Assembly: GCA_026745465.1 (NCBI GenBank)
Contig: JACYXH010000802.1
Coordinates: forward strand, 5,968,012 to 6,032,011
Direction: 5' to 3'
Source: Lota lota
Lineage: Eukaryota; Chordata; Actinopteri; Gadiformes; Lotidae
Length of the DNA: 64,000 bases
The notes below the pieces were generated by a model. That model had not been told where the DNA came from, searched no databases, and saw only the letters and a program-made list of their open reading frames with translations. This document shows positions 15,111 through 28,504 of the stretch, piece after piece (within the stretch, counting starts at the first letter, position 1; the number at the start of each line of letters is the position of its first letter). The position numbers were made by a program, and so were the translations under genes.

Positions 15111-16081
15111 TAAAGCATGAACAGCATACTCCAGCACATATGGAATGAGTATGGCTTGGAGATGTGAGGAACGTTACAGAGTAGTTTTGGTGTCATCAAG
15201 AGTGTGAAAGAGAATCACAGAGAAGGAACTGTATCACCAGACTCTCCCTGGGCTTTGTTGTGCTTTTTCATTGTTGTAGGGGAAGTGCCTTAGTTGTGTT
15301 TGTATTTTCAATGACATCATTGGTTTGCTTCCTTGGTTCTCGGGTTTCTGGCCTTGGGACACAGCTGATCATGTTCATAAATATTGTCCAGACCATTATT
15401 GATCAACCCATTAGCCTAAGTGGACCTGCTCAATGGAGAAATGTCACAGAGTTTCTCACGGTTTCAGAAATCCCAATACTTGGAGAAATAAAACCAAACC
15501 TAATTCCACTGCTTGATCTGATGTGCGCACGATAGCAATAGCCTACGTTGAAATACACCTGCAGAGACAAGTCGAAGGTGATCTATCGATCTGAGTGTGC
15601 TCGACATGTGGCCGTCATAATTGTTCTCATAGTGCGAGCTTTTAGAGACTGAAGATTGATTGTCACGTGGGAGAACCACAGTGTTATATTCTGTTGTAAT
15701 GCAGTTTGGAACCTACGGCTGCTATTACAATTGACGTATCGAGTTATGTCAAATAGAATCCATTCAAATGTGATTTACATTGCATTAATATACCTACATT
15801 ATTGATTTGATGGCCTTGTCTGAAATATGGAGGTTATAGACGATATGCTTTCATACCCATATAATAATTGGCCTGTCCAAACCAATATGACTTGAATAAA
15901 ATAAGTCGGCTCATTTCAAATGCTAGGCCTACTCATTAAAACGTAATTGTTTGCGGTCTTTTTCTGCGTTGACTCGTCTGCAAAAAATCCCAATAAACCC
16001 CAATAAGTCAAAACAACACTTAAGACATGATGAACAAATCCCAATCAGGCTGCGATGAACACGCCATGAATAAACGTCTAC
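15111..16081. other. Intergenic or first intron of the candidate membrane-protein gene
   Basis: No recognisable exon on the minus strand, where the next exon of the candidate gene would lie. A plus-strand frame at 15260-15535 has no supporting features. Confidence 0.4.
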
Positions 16082-16280
16082 CTGTTTTCGGTGCAAAAGA
16101 CTTGATGCCCATCACCAGCACCAGCAGTGCCCCCATGAAGCACATCTGGAACGCGAACAACTCCTTTCGCTTTTTCCGTCTGGCTTTCGTCTTGCACTGG
16201 TTCGGCATCACTGGAAGCGAGTGACCTCGCAGTCCGAAAGACACATCAGGCATGATCCCTTCCGCCACCAAGCTGCCCAT
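16082..16280 (-). CDS. Candidate first coding exon of an unidentified single-pass membrane protein
   Basis: An open minus-strand frame starts at ATG 16280 (context gcaATGG, acceptable Kozak), with further in-frame ATGs at 16253 and 16208. It encodes a short N-terminus, a strongly basic patch (KTKARRKKRKE, residues 30-40) and one hydrophobic helix (LFAFQMCFMGALLVLVMGI, 41-59). It then reaches a plausible donor CAG|GTAGAC at 16082/16081, leaving phase 1. Basic residues before a helix near the N-terminus fit a type II membrane protein or a signal anchor. The flank upstream (16280-16700) is GC-rich with many CpGs, as expected for a promoter and 5' UTR, unlike the AT-rich DNA around it. I do not recognise the protein and found no second exon at lower coordinates, so this could be a chance reading frame. 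Confidence 0.42.
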
Positions 16281-16760
16281 TGCCTTCTGGTTTGGTGTTC
16301 CCGTGCTTAGACCCGTTCGGATTCACGTACAGAAAGTACAGAAGTGGTCGAGGGTGCGCGCACGAAGGGTCTACGGAGTGAGGGTTCGCGAACAGCAAAG
16401 TTATGCTACACGACGGAGGGGATATTTAGTCGAAAGATTCGACAACGCCACGGGACGATAATACCACAAAAACACAAACAAACAAACCCTGTTCCTGTCG
16501 CGTAAAACGCACGGTCCTCTCTGCGCTAAATAACATCAAACGGAGTGTAGCTATCCTGGAGTGGACGATGGAGGAGAGCGCGGCACTCCATGGATGCGTC
16601 ACCCTCGCTGCCTGTCTCTCGTGGAGTACGATTCACTCTGGAGCCGGAGATGTTGAGGGGAGAGGGAGAAGCGAGACGAAGGAGGAGGGGCGTGAAGGCG
16701 CGTGTGTTTCATGGGGCGATTGTGTATGGTTGTGTGTTGGGGGGAGGGGGGGAGGAGGGT
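16281..16760 (-). promoter_or_regulatory. GC-rich, CpG-containing flank of the candidate membrane-protein exon
   Basis: This stretch has frequent CG dinucleotides (for example around 16370-16460 and 16500-16700) and no long repeats. Its sharp contrast with AT-rich neighbours suggests a CpG-island-like promoter for the minus-strand exon beside it. It ends in a purine-rich run leading into a long (GA)n array. Confidence 0.35.
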
Positions 16761-16791
16761 GAGAGAGAGAAAGCGAGGGAGAGAGAGAGAG

Positions 16792-16903
<112 letters not shown>

Positions 16904-17667
16904 CAGTGTACAACGGTGTAAAGCTGTTTAACAATGCGGAGATGAGTGGAAAGGCCGATCAGAGGGGATCAACATAAGTGTACTCAAAAGAGAATGCACA
17001 CAACAGTCAAGCAGGCAAACATTATATTGCTTCATAATGAAATTAATACAGCCTATCAATAGCAATGTTATATAAGATACAAGGGGGAGCAGGGGGAACA
17101 TAAGAACAAACCATCATTAAAACAAGAACAATAATGGTCTCATCTCTTCAGTAAGAGTCAAAGAGGGCCATGAGAAACAATTGCAAGATGAAGCCTGGCC
17201 TGTGAGGCCGGCCAGGCCAAAGGTTTTGGGAAGAGGAGCCCATTACCAAAATCACTACCACAAAATAATGACACTGATCCTTTAAATACAAAAAACACTC
17301 AAGTAAATTAGGGTTGAGTTCGTAGCCTTTGACATACATAATCTATAATCTATATTCATCATGATGCATTCATATATATTTAATACATTTGATGGAGCAT
17401 GTGGGACCGTACATGGTGTTCCATATATGAACTCTATGTATCAATGATTGTTGGACAGAGGTGTGCGATGATGATGTCATCGCAGGGGGACGCAAAGCGG
17501 GCATCCCATAATGCACTGTGATGGAACAGAGTGTGGCATTAATGAATGAGCTTGCAGATTACACCAACAGCCCCTTGGCCTGTTGCCTAGACAAGCATCA
17601 TGTACAAACATGTGCACACACCAACAAAACCACTCACACACACACATGCATGCATGAATACAGAAGC

Positions 17668-17850
<183 letters not shown>

Positions 17851-18111
17851 CACACATGCACGCTTCCTTCATAGCGGATTGGGTATAATCCCGGTGCTGA
17901 GGATAGTGTATGACGGCCTTGATTCCAGACAATGACAGTGACCTATCAAGTCTGTTGGATTAACCACAAGTAGAGAAGAACTCTAACTACAGCTTCCTAT
18001 TTCACACCTATTTCACACAATCAATGCACTATTCTAAATCAAAGCTGTGTTGATTTCCTGCTCCTATGTGGGCTGATCATTCAGCCTGAAGGAATATTGT
18101 GGCCTTTTGCC

Positions 18112-18335
18112 TTAAAGCTGGTGTAGGTAAGATTTGAGAGTTGTAAAGAGAGAGCAGAAAAGAGCAATGATCAAGATTTTTAAAATAAAGATCTAAAAAT
18201 AGTTATCCTCCCCCCCCCCGATGTTTATCCGCTATTCACGCACGTGTGAATGACAGGCAAAATGGATTCCCTGAACAAATCAGGGAGTGGCTGTCCTGAT
18301 TGGTCAGACATGAGCCGAGATTCTTCTCCTCTTAA
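18112..18335. mobile_element. Non-autonomous inverted-repeat element (family A), right end missing
   Basis: This matches the 40125-40418 element in order: a TTAAAGCTGGTGTAGGTAAGATT start, GAGAGAGCAGAAAAGA, a C-rich spacer, CACG...TGTGAATGACAGGC, then ATCAGGGAGTGGCTG and CCTGATTGGTCAGA. The matching right inverted repeat is not found, so the copy is truncated or diverged near 18335. Confidence 0.6.
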
Positions 18336-18812
18336 TGACTAAATGTAAATGTAATGTAAATATATGTTGGAAGTTCAGATGGTCGACAGGAATAGCACAA
18401 GACTGTTTCATCCGTTTCATGTTCAAGGTGATCACCTGCAACAGACCGGTTCACCTTGGTGGGTGAAATTAGCCCCTAATAATTGTAGGGGACCTTTCAT
18501 GTTAATTAAAAGCGATCTCTAATTACATTGGATTTATACATGTGATGCTAAAATCTTATAATCAACACAAATACAAACATACACACTCTGTTTGTAGTGC
18601 GATGATTTCAGACTGACTTTGATGTGTTTGATTCATTTATTGTCCTGTAAATCATTCCTGGATTCAATGTTCATCCTTCTCTGCTACCTATTGATGCCCA
18701 TCCTCTTACCCTGCTTTTGATCGTTGTGGCTTGGGCTGGAACAGGTAAAAGGTTTTTTCTTTCAGCATAGCAGGCTGATTAGGGCGCATTTGAAATGCAT
18801 TACATGAAATAC

Positions 18813-18961
<149 letters not shown>

Positions 18962-19650
18962 AAACAGAACAATGCGAGGGAGACATTGAGAATTAAAATG
19001 AACAGAGGGAGAGGGAGATAATTTGTTTTCCTAGTCAAACTAGAGAAAAGAGAAAGTAAACATGAAATGTGGGTGCCTATGAGAAATGAATTGTTCAGTG
19101 AATAAGAAAAGTACTTTTACCCTTTTGAAAGAGTGAAGAGTGCAATGAAGCAGTTCTAATCTGTTGTGCAAAGCAGACATCCTGAATCCCCTTGAAGTCA
19201 TCCTGGCCTTTACACCGCAGTGTGTCAGCTTTCACACAGAGGTATTTTTGTCAGTTATTTAAAATCAAATCAGGTGTTTAATATACACGTGATACATTGA
19301 ATTTAATGGTTGTTAATGGCTATTCTGGGATAGTTGCCCAATTGTAGCCCCAAATGAACCCTGTTATAACTAGCATGCTGGTTTTTGCCCAAGACAATTC
19401 TGAAATTGCACATTTTCTATAACACTTCCTCTTGGATTATGGTGGTAAAAAACATATTGGCAGGGAGAAATGACCAAAATCTGGTTAGGAGCTCGGACAC
19501 GCTGCAACTCTAAACATGGCTTTAGTCAAAATCAATACATATCCAGACAAAACACTTACTGCTGAGTGACAGACTGTCCCTAGCACACAGTGTGTGCTTA
19601 TACAATTGAGAACAAAAATCACAAGCTTAAAATATGTAGGACTCATAAGG

Positions 19651-19797
<147 letters not shown>

Positions 19798-20603
19798 ACA
19801 GTATGTAGCAGGCAAAGAGACAGAGGACATACTGTAGGGTGAAAGCTAGAGATAATCTCCAGAGATGGTAGATTTGTGGATTTATACCGATTCGCTGAAG
19901 CACAAACTTTTTTGTTAACTCTCCAACTATGTGAATCAAAACGGATTTGATAGCAAAGTATAACAAAAATACACTTTGTGAACAGCCTGAGGGATTATAA
20001 TAGACCATAATCACCATGTTTTAATAACGCTAGTATTGCAACACAAATAGGGTATAATGGCTCAAGGTTAAAGTTGAGTTATTCATTATTCTACTAATTC
20101 CTTACTGGGTAATGGCTTGGTGTGGTTCAAAATTACTTAAAATATGATGACATAATCCATTAGCGGCTCAGCGTTACTTGAATACTATTCTAGTAAATGT
20201 TGAAAAGAGGCTGCTACTTGAAGCCATCTTTTTGGTGTGTTTTCTGTTGCTTTTTAGCCTCTGAATGTTTTATTTTTGTTAGTCTGGGGTTAGTGTAGTC
20301 TCAGATTTAATCGAGCGTTTGGCTCACGGTCCAGTGAATGATTTCATGTGTCCTTGTACGCTGTCCTCAGGAGCCCTAATGGTGAAGGTGGTGGTGACAG
20401 AGAATTATCCTAATGCTTTTCAGATGACAAAGGACCTGTGAGCCCCAACCAACAGATAAAAAAGATGGAGGTAAATAGATTAAATAGGTAAATAGATAAA
20501 TGACTGAACACCAAATAAAAGCACTTCAATAAATTGTTACACGTGTGGTGTTACATGCTTGAAATTAACTACCCTGTCTACTATGATTTGTTGAATGATG
20601 TAT

Positions 20604-20714
<111 letters not shown>

Positions 20715-21454
20715 CCATTAAATACACAGTGCCTGCCCCTTAAATGCTTTACCTGCATGACTCAAGCCCTCAGAGTTTTATGTGGAAGTATCAGTCCCTC
20801 CTGCAAAGAGAGTACATAAAGAGAGCCATAGCCTTCATCTCTCAACACTCCCTTTATTCCTGTGAATTTCCTTATTTAGGTTTTGTTTTTCTTTGTTTTG
20901 TTACTTGAAGGAACAGGTAGTGAGGTTGTGAGATCCAAATCCTTTTTTCAAGTTTGTACTTTTGTGTAGTTTCTGCTCTCAAGTGGGCATTATTAAGGAA
21001 TTAATGCAGCTGTAATTGCCTTGCAGTCGTTTTGAATAAACTACATGCTGTTTTATTTTAAATGTCCATCATCTGGGAATAATTGAATAAATCCAAACAG
21101 GTCCCCAAAATAAACACGTTATCAACCCATTGTCGTGTGTGCATTAATAGAGAGTGAGTGACTGTGAGTACCATGTAAAATTGAACATTTTAACCATACT
21201 CATGACAGTCTATCCTCTGTATTCCGTGCATGCATCAGAACAGCACGGAAGGTTGTTTTGTCTTGGCTCTTTTCTCAGATCAATAAGCTCTGTGACTGAA
21301 CCTCATACTCTCCTGCACCGTATGCAAAGCTAGGATTCTCCCTCCAGGGATTCTCCCAGAACACCACTGTCTCTACTCCACAGGCTATTCCAGTAGCTCT
21401 GTGTTGTCTGCTGTCGCTATATTAGGAGAGATGGATCTGCTTTCAAGGAGCTTC

Positions 21455-21845
21455 CAAGGACAGAGCACAGGGGTGCAGAGGAGGAGGAGAGGAGGAGAGG
21501 GTGCCAGGGAAATAGAGGAAGGGAGAAGAGAGGAGAGGTAAAGATAGGAAAGCGGGGAAGAAGAGTTAGCAAGGAGTGTAGAAAGGGGGAGAGGATGCCA
21601 GGACAGGATGGGAGGAAGAAGAGAGGAGAATTGAAGAAACAAAGTGGGGGAGAAGAGGAGGAAAGTAGTGGAGAGAGGATGAGGAGAGGAGGCCAGGAAA
21701 AGATAGGGGATAAAGAGAGGGAATAGGTGTGGAGAAGAAAGCGGGATTGAAAAGGAGATAACGAGCAAAGAGGAGAGGAGGACACCAGGAGAACAGTGGG
21801 GACTGGAGGACAGAAGGACAGAGGACAAAAGAGGAGAGGTGAAGA
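21455..21845. repeat. Polypurine tract, GGAGA-rich
   Basis: About 390 bp strongly biased to A and G on the plus strand (GAGGAGGAGAGGAGG, AGGAAGAAGAGAGG), with a few pyrimidines. The purine bias continues more weakly to about 22075. Ser/Leu/Pro-rich minus frames here are artefacts. Confidence 0.85.
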
Positions 21846-22478
21846 GATTGTGTAAAGGAAAACCAGAAAGAAGTTTAAGCAGAAGGGATCGGGCTGAGAG
21901 AGAGAGAAAGAGGTTGCCGTGGATGAGTGAGTGTGGGCGAGTGTGTGTGTTTGTCTGTGAAGATGGAGTGCAAGAGAAGAGGAGGGTGAAAGGTGAGGTC
22001 CATTGGGCTGACAGGAGAGATGAGATAAGGGGTGTGCAGGAGAGTGATTGGGGTGAGTTGCTCAGTAACACTGATTAGAGGAGATGGCAGTGCTCACAGC
22101 AGTGTGTTAGTCTTTGGCCACATCATAAACTAAACACACAGACAGACATTAACCATAAACACACCACACAGGGAAGCCCTATCCTTATACTATCTGCTTT
22201 AGCAAGAAAGTTGATGGAGTCATTTATATTCCTTAATTCCTATAACACTTTTGATTCCTATTAACTATTAACATCACATTTTGCACACAAACAATGAAAT
22301 AATACATTGAAGATAAGCAGGAAATATTATCACTGACATTATCATTAAACAGCTTGTTATTTTTGTGATAATTATAATTGTTCTACTTAGCAGTAGACGG
22401 CTATGCAAGAGCATTCATCTGGACTAGACACCTTGACAAATGGTATCGAAAGAACTGTGTGATTTAAATAATTATGTA

Positions 22479-22618
<140 letters not shown>

Positions 22619-22821
22619 TCTGAGGCTGATGTTGTGGGAGTACAGGATGGGGGGCTGGGGTGTGAGGGAGAGGGGTGCTGATGAGAGAGCGATAAGGACA
22701 TTTATTTGAATAATTGAGTTTATTTAATGTCAGGCCAATCTGTTTGGATGACCCTCATCCTCTCCTCTGTCCTGCTGTGACACCTACACTCTGCATGTCT
22801 CTCCCCTCCCTTCTCTTTCTT

Positions 22822-22863
22822 TCTCCCTCCCTCCCTCCCTCCCTCCCTCCCTCCCTCCCTCGC
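22822..22863. repeat. (CCCT)n microsatellite
   Basis: About ten CCCT/CTCC units, then CCATCCATCC. Confidence 0.95.
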
Positions 22864-24136
22864 TCCATCCATCCATATCTATCTGTTTGTCTGTCACTCT
22901 GCATATTTATATATACCTGCAGTTAATCACAGAGACCTACTGGGAACTAAAGATAGAGAAGGCCAGTTGACATATTTAGAAGGATCCGCATGCCTATAAA
23001 TAGACACGGGATCCATACCTCAGCCAGAATGTCGAGAAACCTTGGGGGGAGTTTATGGAACCAGCATCTTCTTGTATGGGACCAGAACCATGTTATGGCA
23101 ATAAATAAACGAGGGAAAGGGTTGTGCCTGTGAGACATGGGAAATGGTGATCGGATGTTGAACTCAAAGTCCTCAAAATCAACCACTGAATGTGGGAAAT
23201 CTCTTTAATATTATTCAACATTAACTACTCAACGTAATATTTTGAAAATATATTTCAGTAGTTAGTACTGTTCAAAACATCACAGCCGATAGAACCAGAT
23301 TCTGCAATTGGTGTGAATGTGAATAAATCATTAACCAGAGGGAACGTGTGAGTAAGCTAATAGTTTTAAGGATGACATTTGCACAGGTGAGAGAAAGAAA
23401 CAGAGACAAAGAGAGAGACACAATGAGAGAGGGAAATTGAGAGAGAGAGAAAGAGAGAGAGAGAATATGATCAAGAGAGGAGGAGGACATTGTCACGGTG
23501 ACTTTACCATCTGCCCGCCAGCCACACACACACCCCCTCCCTAACTGAGTTGCCTAATCCTCGCTTCGAGCCACGCTCCAAGTGTAGACAAACTAATGCT
23601 TTTTAATCCACAAACCTCCCCGTCAACACTTAACAACATCACATGATTCCTGGTCTTGTGTTAAACACACGGTAAAGACGCCAAAGCCCACTGCTGCGTG
23701 ATGACAAAATGCAGAAACACAAAATGTACCGTCACATGGATGGACCCAATAAGTGTCAGTTATTTTTCCTGAAGTCTCTCTAGATGTACAGAAAAAAACA
23801 AAAGACACAACGGTGCACGTTCAGTCTGTACAGCTGAAACGTCCCGGTCGTCCCACACACACGTCTGACTGCATAACACAAAACTCTGTGTAGATATTGA
23901 CAATACTTCCCCATGACATTCACAATAAACTAGTCAGAGATCTGGGCTCAAGAAATGCCTGGGGGTGGGGTTATTAATATTCACAGTGCTGACGGAGGTG
24001 ACCTATGATAATATACGTTCATTTATGAGACAGAACGTCTCTCTCTCTCTTGCTCTGCATGTCTGTTTAGGTCATCTCAATGACTGCATTAGGGCACATT
24101 TTTTAATCCTGTCATGCATGTGTATAAACACACACA

Positions 24137-24256
24137 GTAAAAGAGAGGAGAGAGAGGAAAGAGAGGGAGATAGAGAGACAGAGAGACAGAGAGAGAGACA
24201 CAGAGAGACAGAGAGACACAGAGAGACAGAGAGACAGAGAGACACAAAGAGAGAGA
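24137..24256. repeat. (GAGACA)n-type polypurine-rich repeat
   Basis: Units of GAGAGACA and GAGACAGA, degenerate, about 120 bp. Confidence 0.88.
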
Positions 24257-24597
24257 GTAAACTTGGTTAGGAGACGTCCTCCCCCAGGGCTGTCATTGAT
24301 TGGTCCTTTCAGACTCACTTGTCCTCAGGAGACACACATATACGCGCACACACACACACACACACACATACTATGTGCTCTATAGTTTAACGCCGGCTGA
24401 CGCCATCAGTCACCACACATATTATCTGCATTTGATGAGCATTACTACATTACACCGTGGATTCATGTGTATACCGTCTTTTCCTCTGTAACACACTTGT
24501 GTTTCACACAAACACTCACATACACAACCCATATTGGTAAATCAAATCCTGAGGGACCAAAACACATCCCTCCACTGTTATCTCATCCAAAAAGTGA

Positions 24598-24762
<165 letters not shown>

Positions 24763-27700
24763 ACCTAGTTGGCACAAACTAACCATATAAAAAATCAGGT
24801 GAACAGTGTTAGCATGGCGAAATGCTAACACTGCATGTAGTGATGAAAAAAATCTAACCTTCGAAAAATCCATAAAGCTTCATTGAGAATTTCCCTCTCT
24901 CTGCTAAGATGGATTCATAGCTTTTGACAGACAACTTGGTCTCTATAATAGTTAGTTAAAGTTGAACAAGAGTGCCAAACTTTATAGAAAAAATAAAGAA
25001 TTTCAGTTTTGTAAGTCAACCGAGGTAAAAGCTTTGGTGTGACTGTGGAAAATGGGTGAGTAGGAGAAGACGAAAGAAGAGTAATAGAGAGAGAGTGAAA
25101 GCAAGAGAGAGAAGGGAGCGAGAGCGAGAGCGAGAGCGAGAGAGAGAGAGTCACAAGCAGGACTTGACAGTCACAGAGAGTGCCTGAAGGGAGGAGAGAT
25201 ATGGGAGAGGTGACAGATAAGATTTTGGTGAAAATACACCCTATTCAACAAAAGTCTCACTTCAACAACCAAACAACAATCAACCCACAACAAAACAACC
25301 CATGGACAACACATTCAGCGGCAACAGCAAGCAATGCAATTAAAAGCACACAACATGATGCTTTTTTCCCCCCCAAGTAGGCCTACATTTATTACATTGT
25401 TGAACATTAGTAGCACAACAAGATGACCTTGAACCAATATAAAAGCACATCTAAATGCATACTGAGCCATTGTGCCTCAAACACTGGTCTGTATTATACC
25501 CAAGCACTTCTTTGCAATCTCAGCTTCTACCGTTCTACTGACTGCGTAAAGTAAACAAAACCCATCCCAAGCAGTGAACAACACAAGCAGTGCCAGCCGG
25601 GAGGCGGCTGTCAATGATTGCAATTACGTATGAATGGAGGCTGAGTAATGGTTTGCATGATTAGCTTAGATGTAGAAGAAGAAAGTGAAAGAAAATACGC
25701 AGGTTAAAACACGCCTCATGCCGAGCGGGTTTGTGATTTAGAACCGTTTGATAAACACTTGAAAGGCCACGTGATCGGCACAGCTCCCAGGGGAATGGAA
25801 ATGCATGGGCTGAATGGGGTTGAAGTGTATTCCTCTTGTAGTGGGTGAAACTACATACATTGAGCCAACCCCTAGGGAAGAAAATTCCCCAAGGTATGGA
25901 GGAACGCAGAGTGTGAAAGCTTTCATCTTATCTTGTTGTGGGGTCATCATTAAAATGGTTAATTTCTCATGAATAATAGAAACAAACCCGTGGACCTCCA
26001 TTTACCGAAAGGGCTGCGTTACGTTTTCTGGACATTTTATTTTGCAGCTCATGTTCCAGAAAGGATCTCAAGGCATGGGATTAACATTATTCCCTCTGGA
26101 TCCCACAATTCCTGTGAACTGGTCCCTACCAATATGCGCACCCTATACACTTCAGCAAACCTGATTTGTATAAATAAAGTTATATTTGTCATGAGAATTG
26201 TATACGTAATAAGTGTTTTCTATGCAAAATGATCTGTGGAGCTCACCAAAACACTCGCACTCCACACACACACACAGACACACAAACACACACACTTGCC
26301 AGGTAACCAACCTATGCATGTTGATGTACAGTGGAAACCATCTATGAGTTTCCAAAAGGCTCCAGAAACCTGTTCAGAATGTGTCCCTGCCTTACGTCCC
26401 ATGGCAATAAACTGGAAAGGGTTGGATGAACGGATAGATGAATAAAACCGCCCATGTCAAAACAGAAGCATGTGCTATTTTACAGAAAAACCATGCTTTG
26501 CACAAAGGCTACTTCTCTAAATAATATAAAAAAGGGGATTATCCAACTAACATTTTTCAAATTATGCAGATGGCTAGGTGTAAAGGGTCTAAGCCAAGTG
26601 CCCTCCAAAACCACTACGGTTTCTCAATAACATTAAAAAGAGAAGGCAATCGTGATAACTGCTATTCAGTTAGGAATATCCTGTGCACAATTAGCCACAT
26701 TGAAAGGGCCAGAGCCCAGGGCCATGTGAATCACCCAGCACATTGAACCTCTCCACTGATCTCTACATCAAGGACAATAGAGCATGGAGTTTTTTTGACC
26801 ATTTCCTGCTGCCGTAGAATGTTTCTCCAGTAACCTGTTATTCATTTATATGGTCTGTTGTCATGTTGGCAAAATGATCTTTTGCCATGTTTGTCGAGGC
26901 AGTAAGGAAGGTAAATGTTACCCATCCATACTGCTCCAAATGTATGTCTTTGAATTTTGAATAGTGTATTAAAGGTTGAAGTCAGTGTGTTCTTATTTTT
27001 CACTGGAATCAATGACCAAAGTACCAGCATTTTAAATGTCAGCCATAGAGCGGCATTCCTTTTCAGTACAGAATAGGTGTTTAGCTATTGTAGGCCACCC
27101 ATTGAAAGATCACAGAGATAAACTATAACACAATTATTGTTTTTACACTTTGAAGTACTGTATGAATAGATTACTACAACTATTCAACCAAATACATTTA
27201 AAGTGTTAAAAATAGTATATTATCTGTGAACCAATGATGACAGTTTCAGCGCTTATCAGTGGAGGTGACACTACACCTATCAATCTACTTTTCAAACAGG
27301 CATCTGTGAATCGGAGGCAGCAAAATGAAAGAAAACGTGTTTCTCCATTCATATTTGCATAGTGATTATAGTAGTTATATTTTGTGGAGTTAACTACTGA
27401 AACTAATAACACCACCACCACAGTGAAGAATGTTTGAGTCGTTGAGATTGTACAAGTCAGATGTTACAAAACTGACAAATAGGACAACATGCCATTTTTT
27501 AGGCCAGTGCTCAAGTCATTCAAGAGGTCGGAAAAGGTGCAAGTTTAATATTTCTTTCTTCATTTCTTATTGTAGTCAGGTAATACAAAATTTAGATTTG
27601 TTTACAACAAAACTATTCCTTTAAATAAAGCCCAGATGGGATTGTTTTGTTTAGGACAGCTTTAGGTCTCAGGGGTAGTTCAGGAAGCTGGATTGTCAGC

Positions 27701-28177
27701 TCACCAGTAACACATATTTGACTACAGTTTTTATGTTGGGAATCTGAGTTTTTAAAAACTAAACATGAATCCGTCATAAGTATATATATAAGTATATATA
27801 AATAAATAAATAAATTACTTACCTGGTTAACGGAGTTATTCTGCCTGGTGCAGTACCCCATCTGGACTCTCATATTTTGCTGGCAAGTGTCTTTTTTTGT
27901 ATTTTCACAGACACCCTCTGCTATGGGCTATAATGTAAAAGTCTTTCTCTGCAACAACTGCAATCCAATCCATGTTTGTCGAGTTCCCTTTCCAAGTTGC
28001 TGTATTTCATGCTCCGAAAGAACCGTGAGTGACATCTAGCGTCAGCCTCCGGGCATCACACTGAGACCTGACCATGACGCGAAACTGGGAACACTTGGCT
28101 TTATTGGTTACATTAAACACGGGGAATTATCCATGGTTTTATTTAAAAAATTGCATCCGTTGTAATTTAGTGTATTT

Positions 28178-28259
28178 TTTATTGGCAGCAACATTACATT
28201 TCCCTTAAATCCTGTAATATATCTCAAATTAAGAACGCCCTCATTCACTCACCTTTATT
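28178..28259 (-). terminator. Candidate polyadenylation signals of the SOUL gene
   Basis: On the minus strand AATAAA occurs at 28259-28254 and 28183-28178, about 245 and 320 nt past the stop codon; a third lies at 28105-28100. Any could be the mRNA 3' end signal. No transcript evidence is available, so the choice is open. Confidence 0.4.
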
Positions 28260-28504
28260 CAAAAACACAAACTACCATTGCAAAGAAACATAGTCATTGG
28301 TAATGTCGTACTTGTTGCATTCAGATACACATCAGATATAACCTTTGCTGTGCCTAACCAGTGCTCCTCTGCAACATTCCTGCAAGAAATATAAAACGTT
28401 TCTGCGACTACTGCTGCGGCTGTAGGATACTAGCTACTACTTTCTAAACAGAACAAGTATGTGACTCCAAAAAGCAGTAGGTAACTGATACAATGTACCT
28501 GAAG

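Noticed and set aside
21385-22071. 228-codon Ser/Leu/Pro-rich minus-strand frame
   Set aside because: It follows the polypurine tract; the composition explains the absence of stops.
25515-25545. CAATCTCAGCTTC segment resembling the start of miR-216a, expected near CCDC85A
   Set aside because: The match to the mature sequence I remember stops after about ten bases and no hairpin is evident; no match to miR-217 or miR-216b was noticed in the window either.
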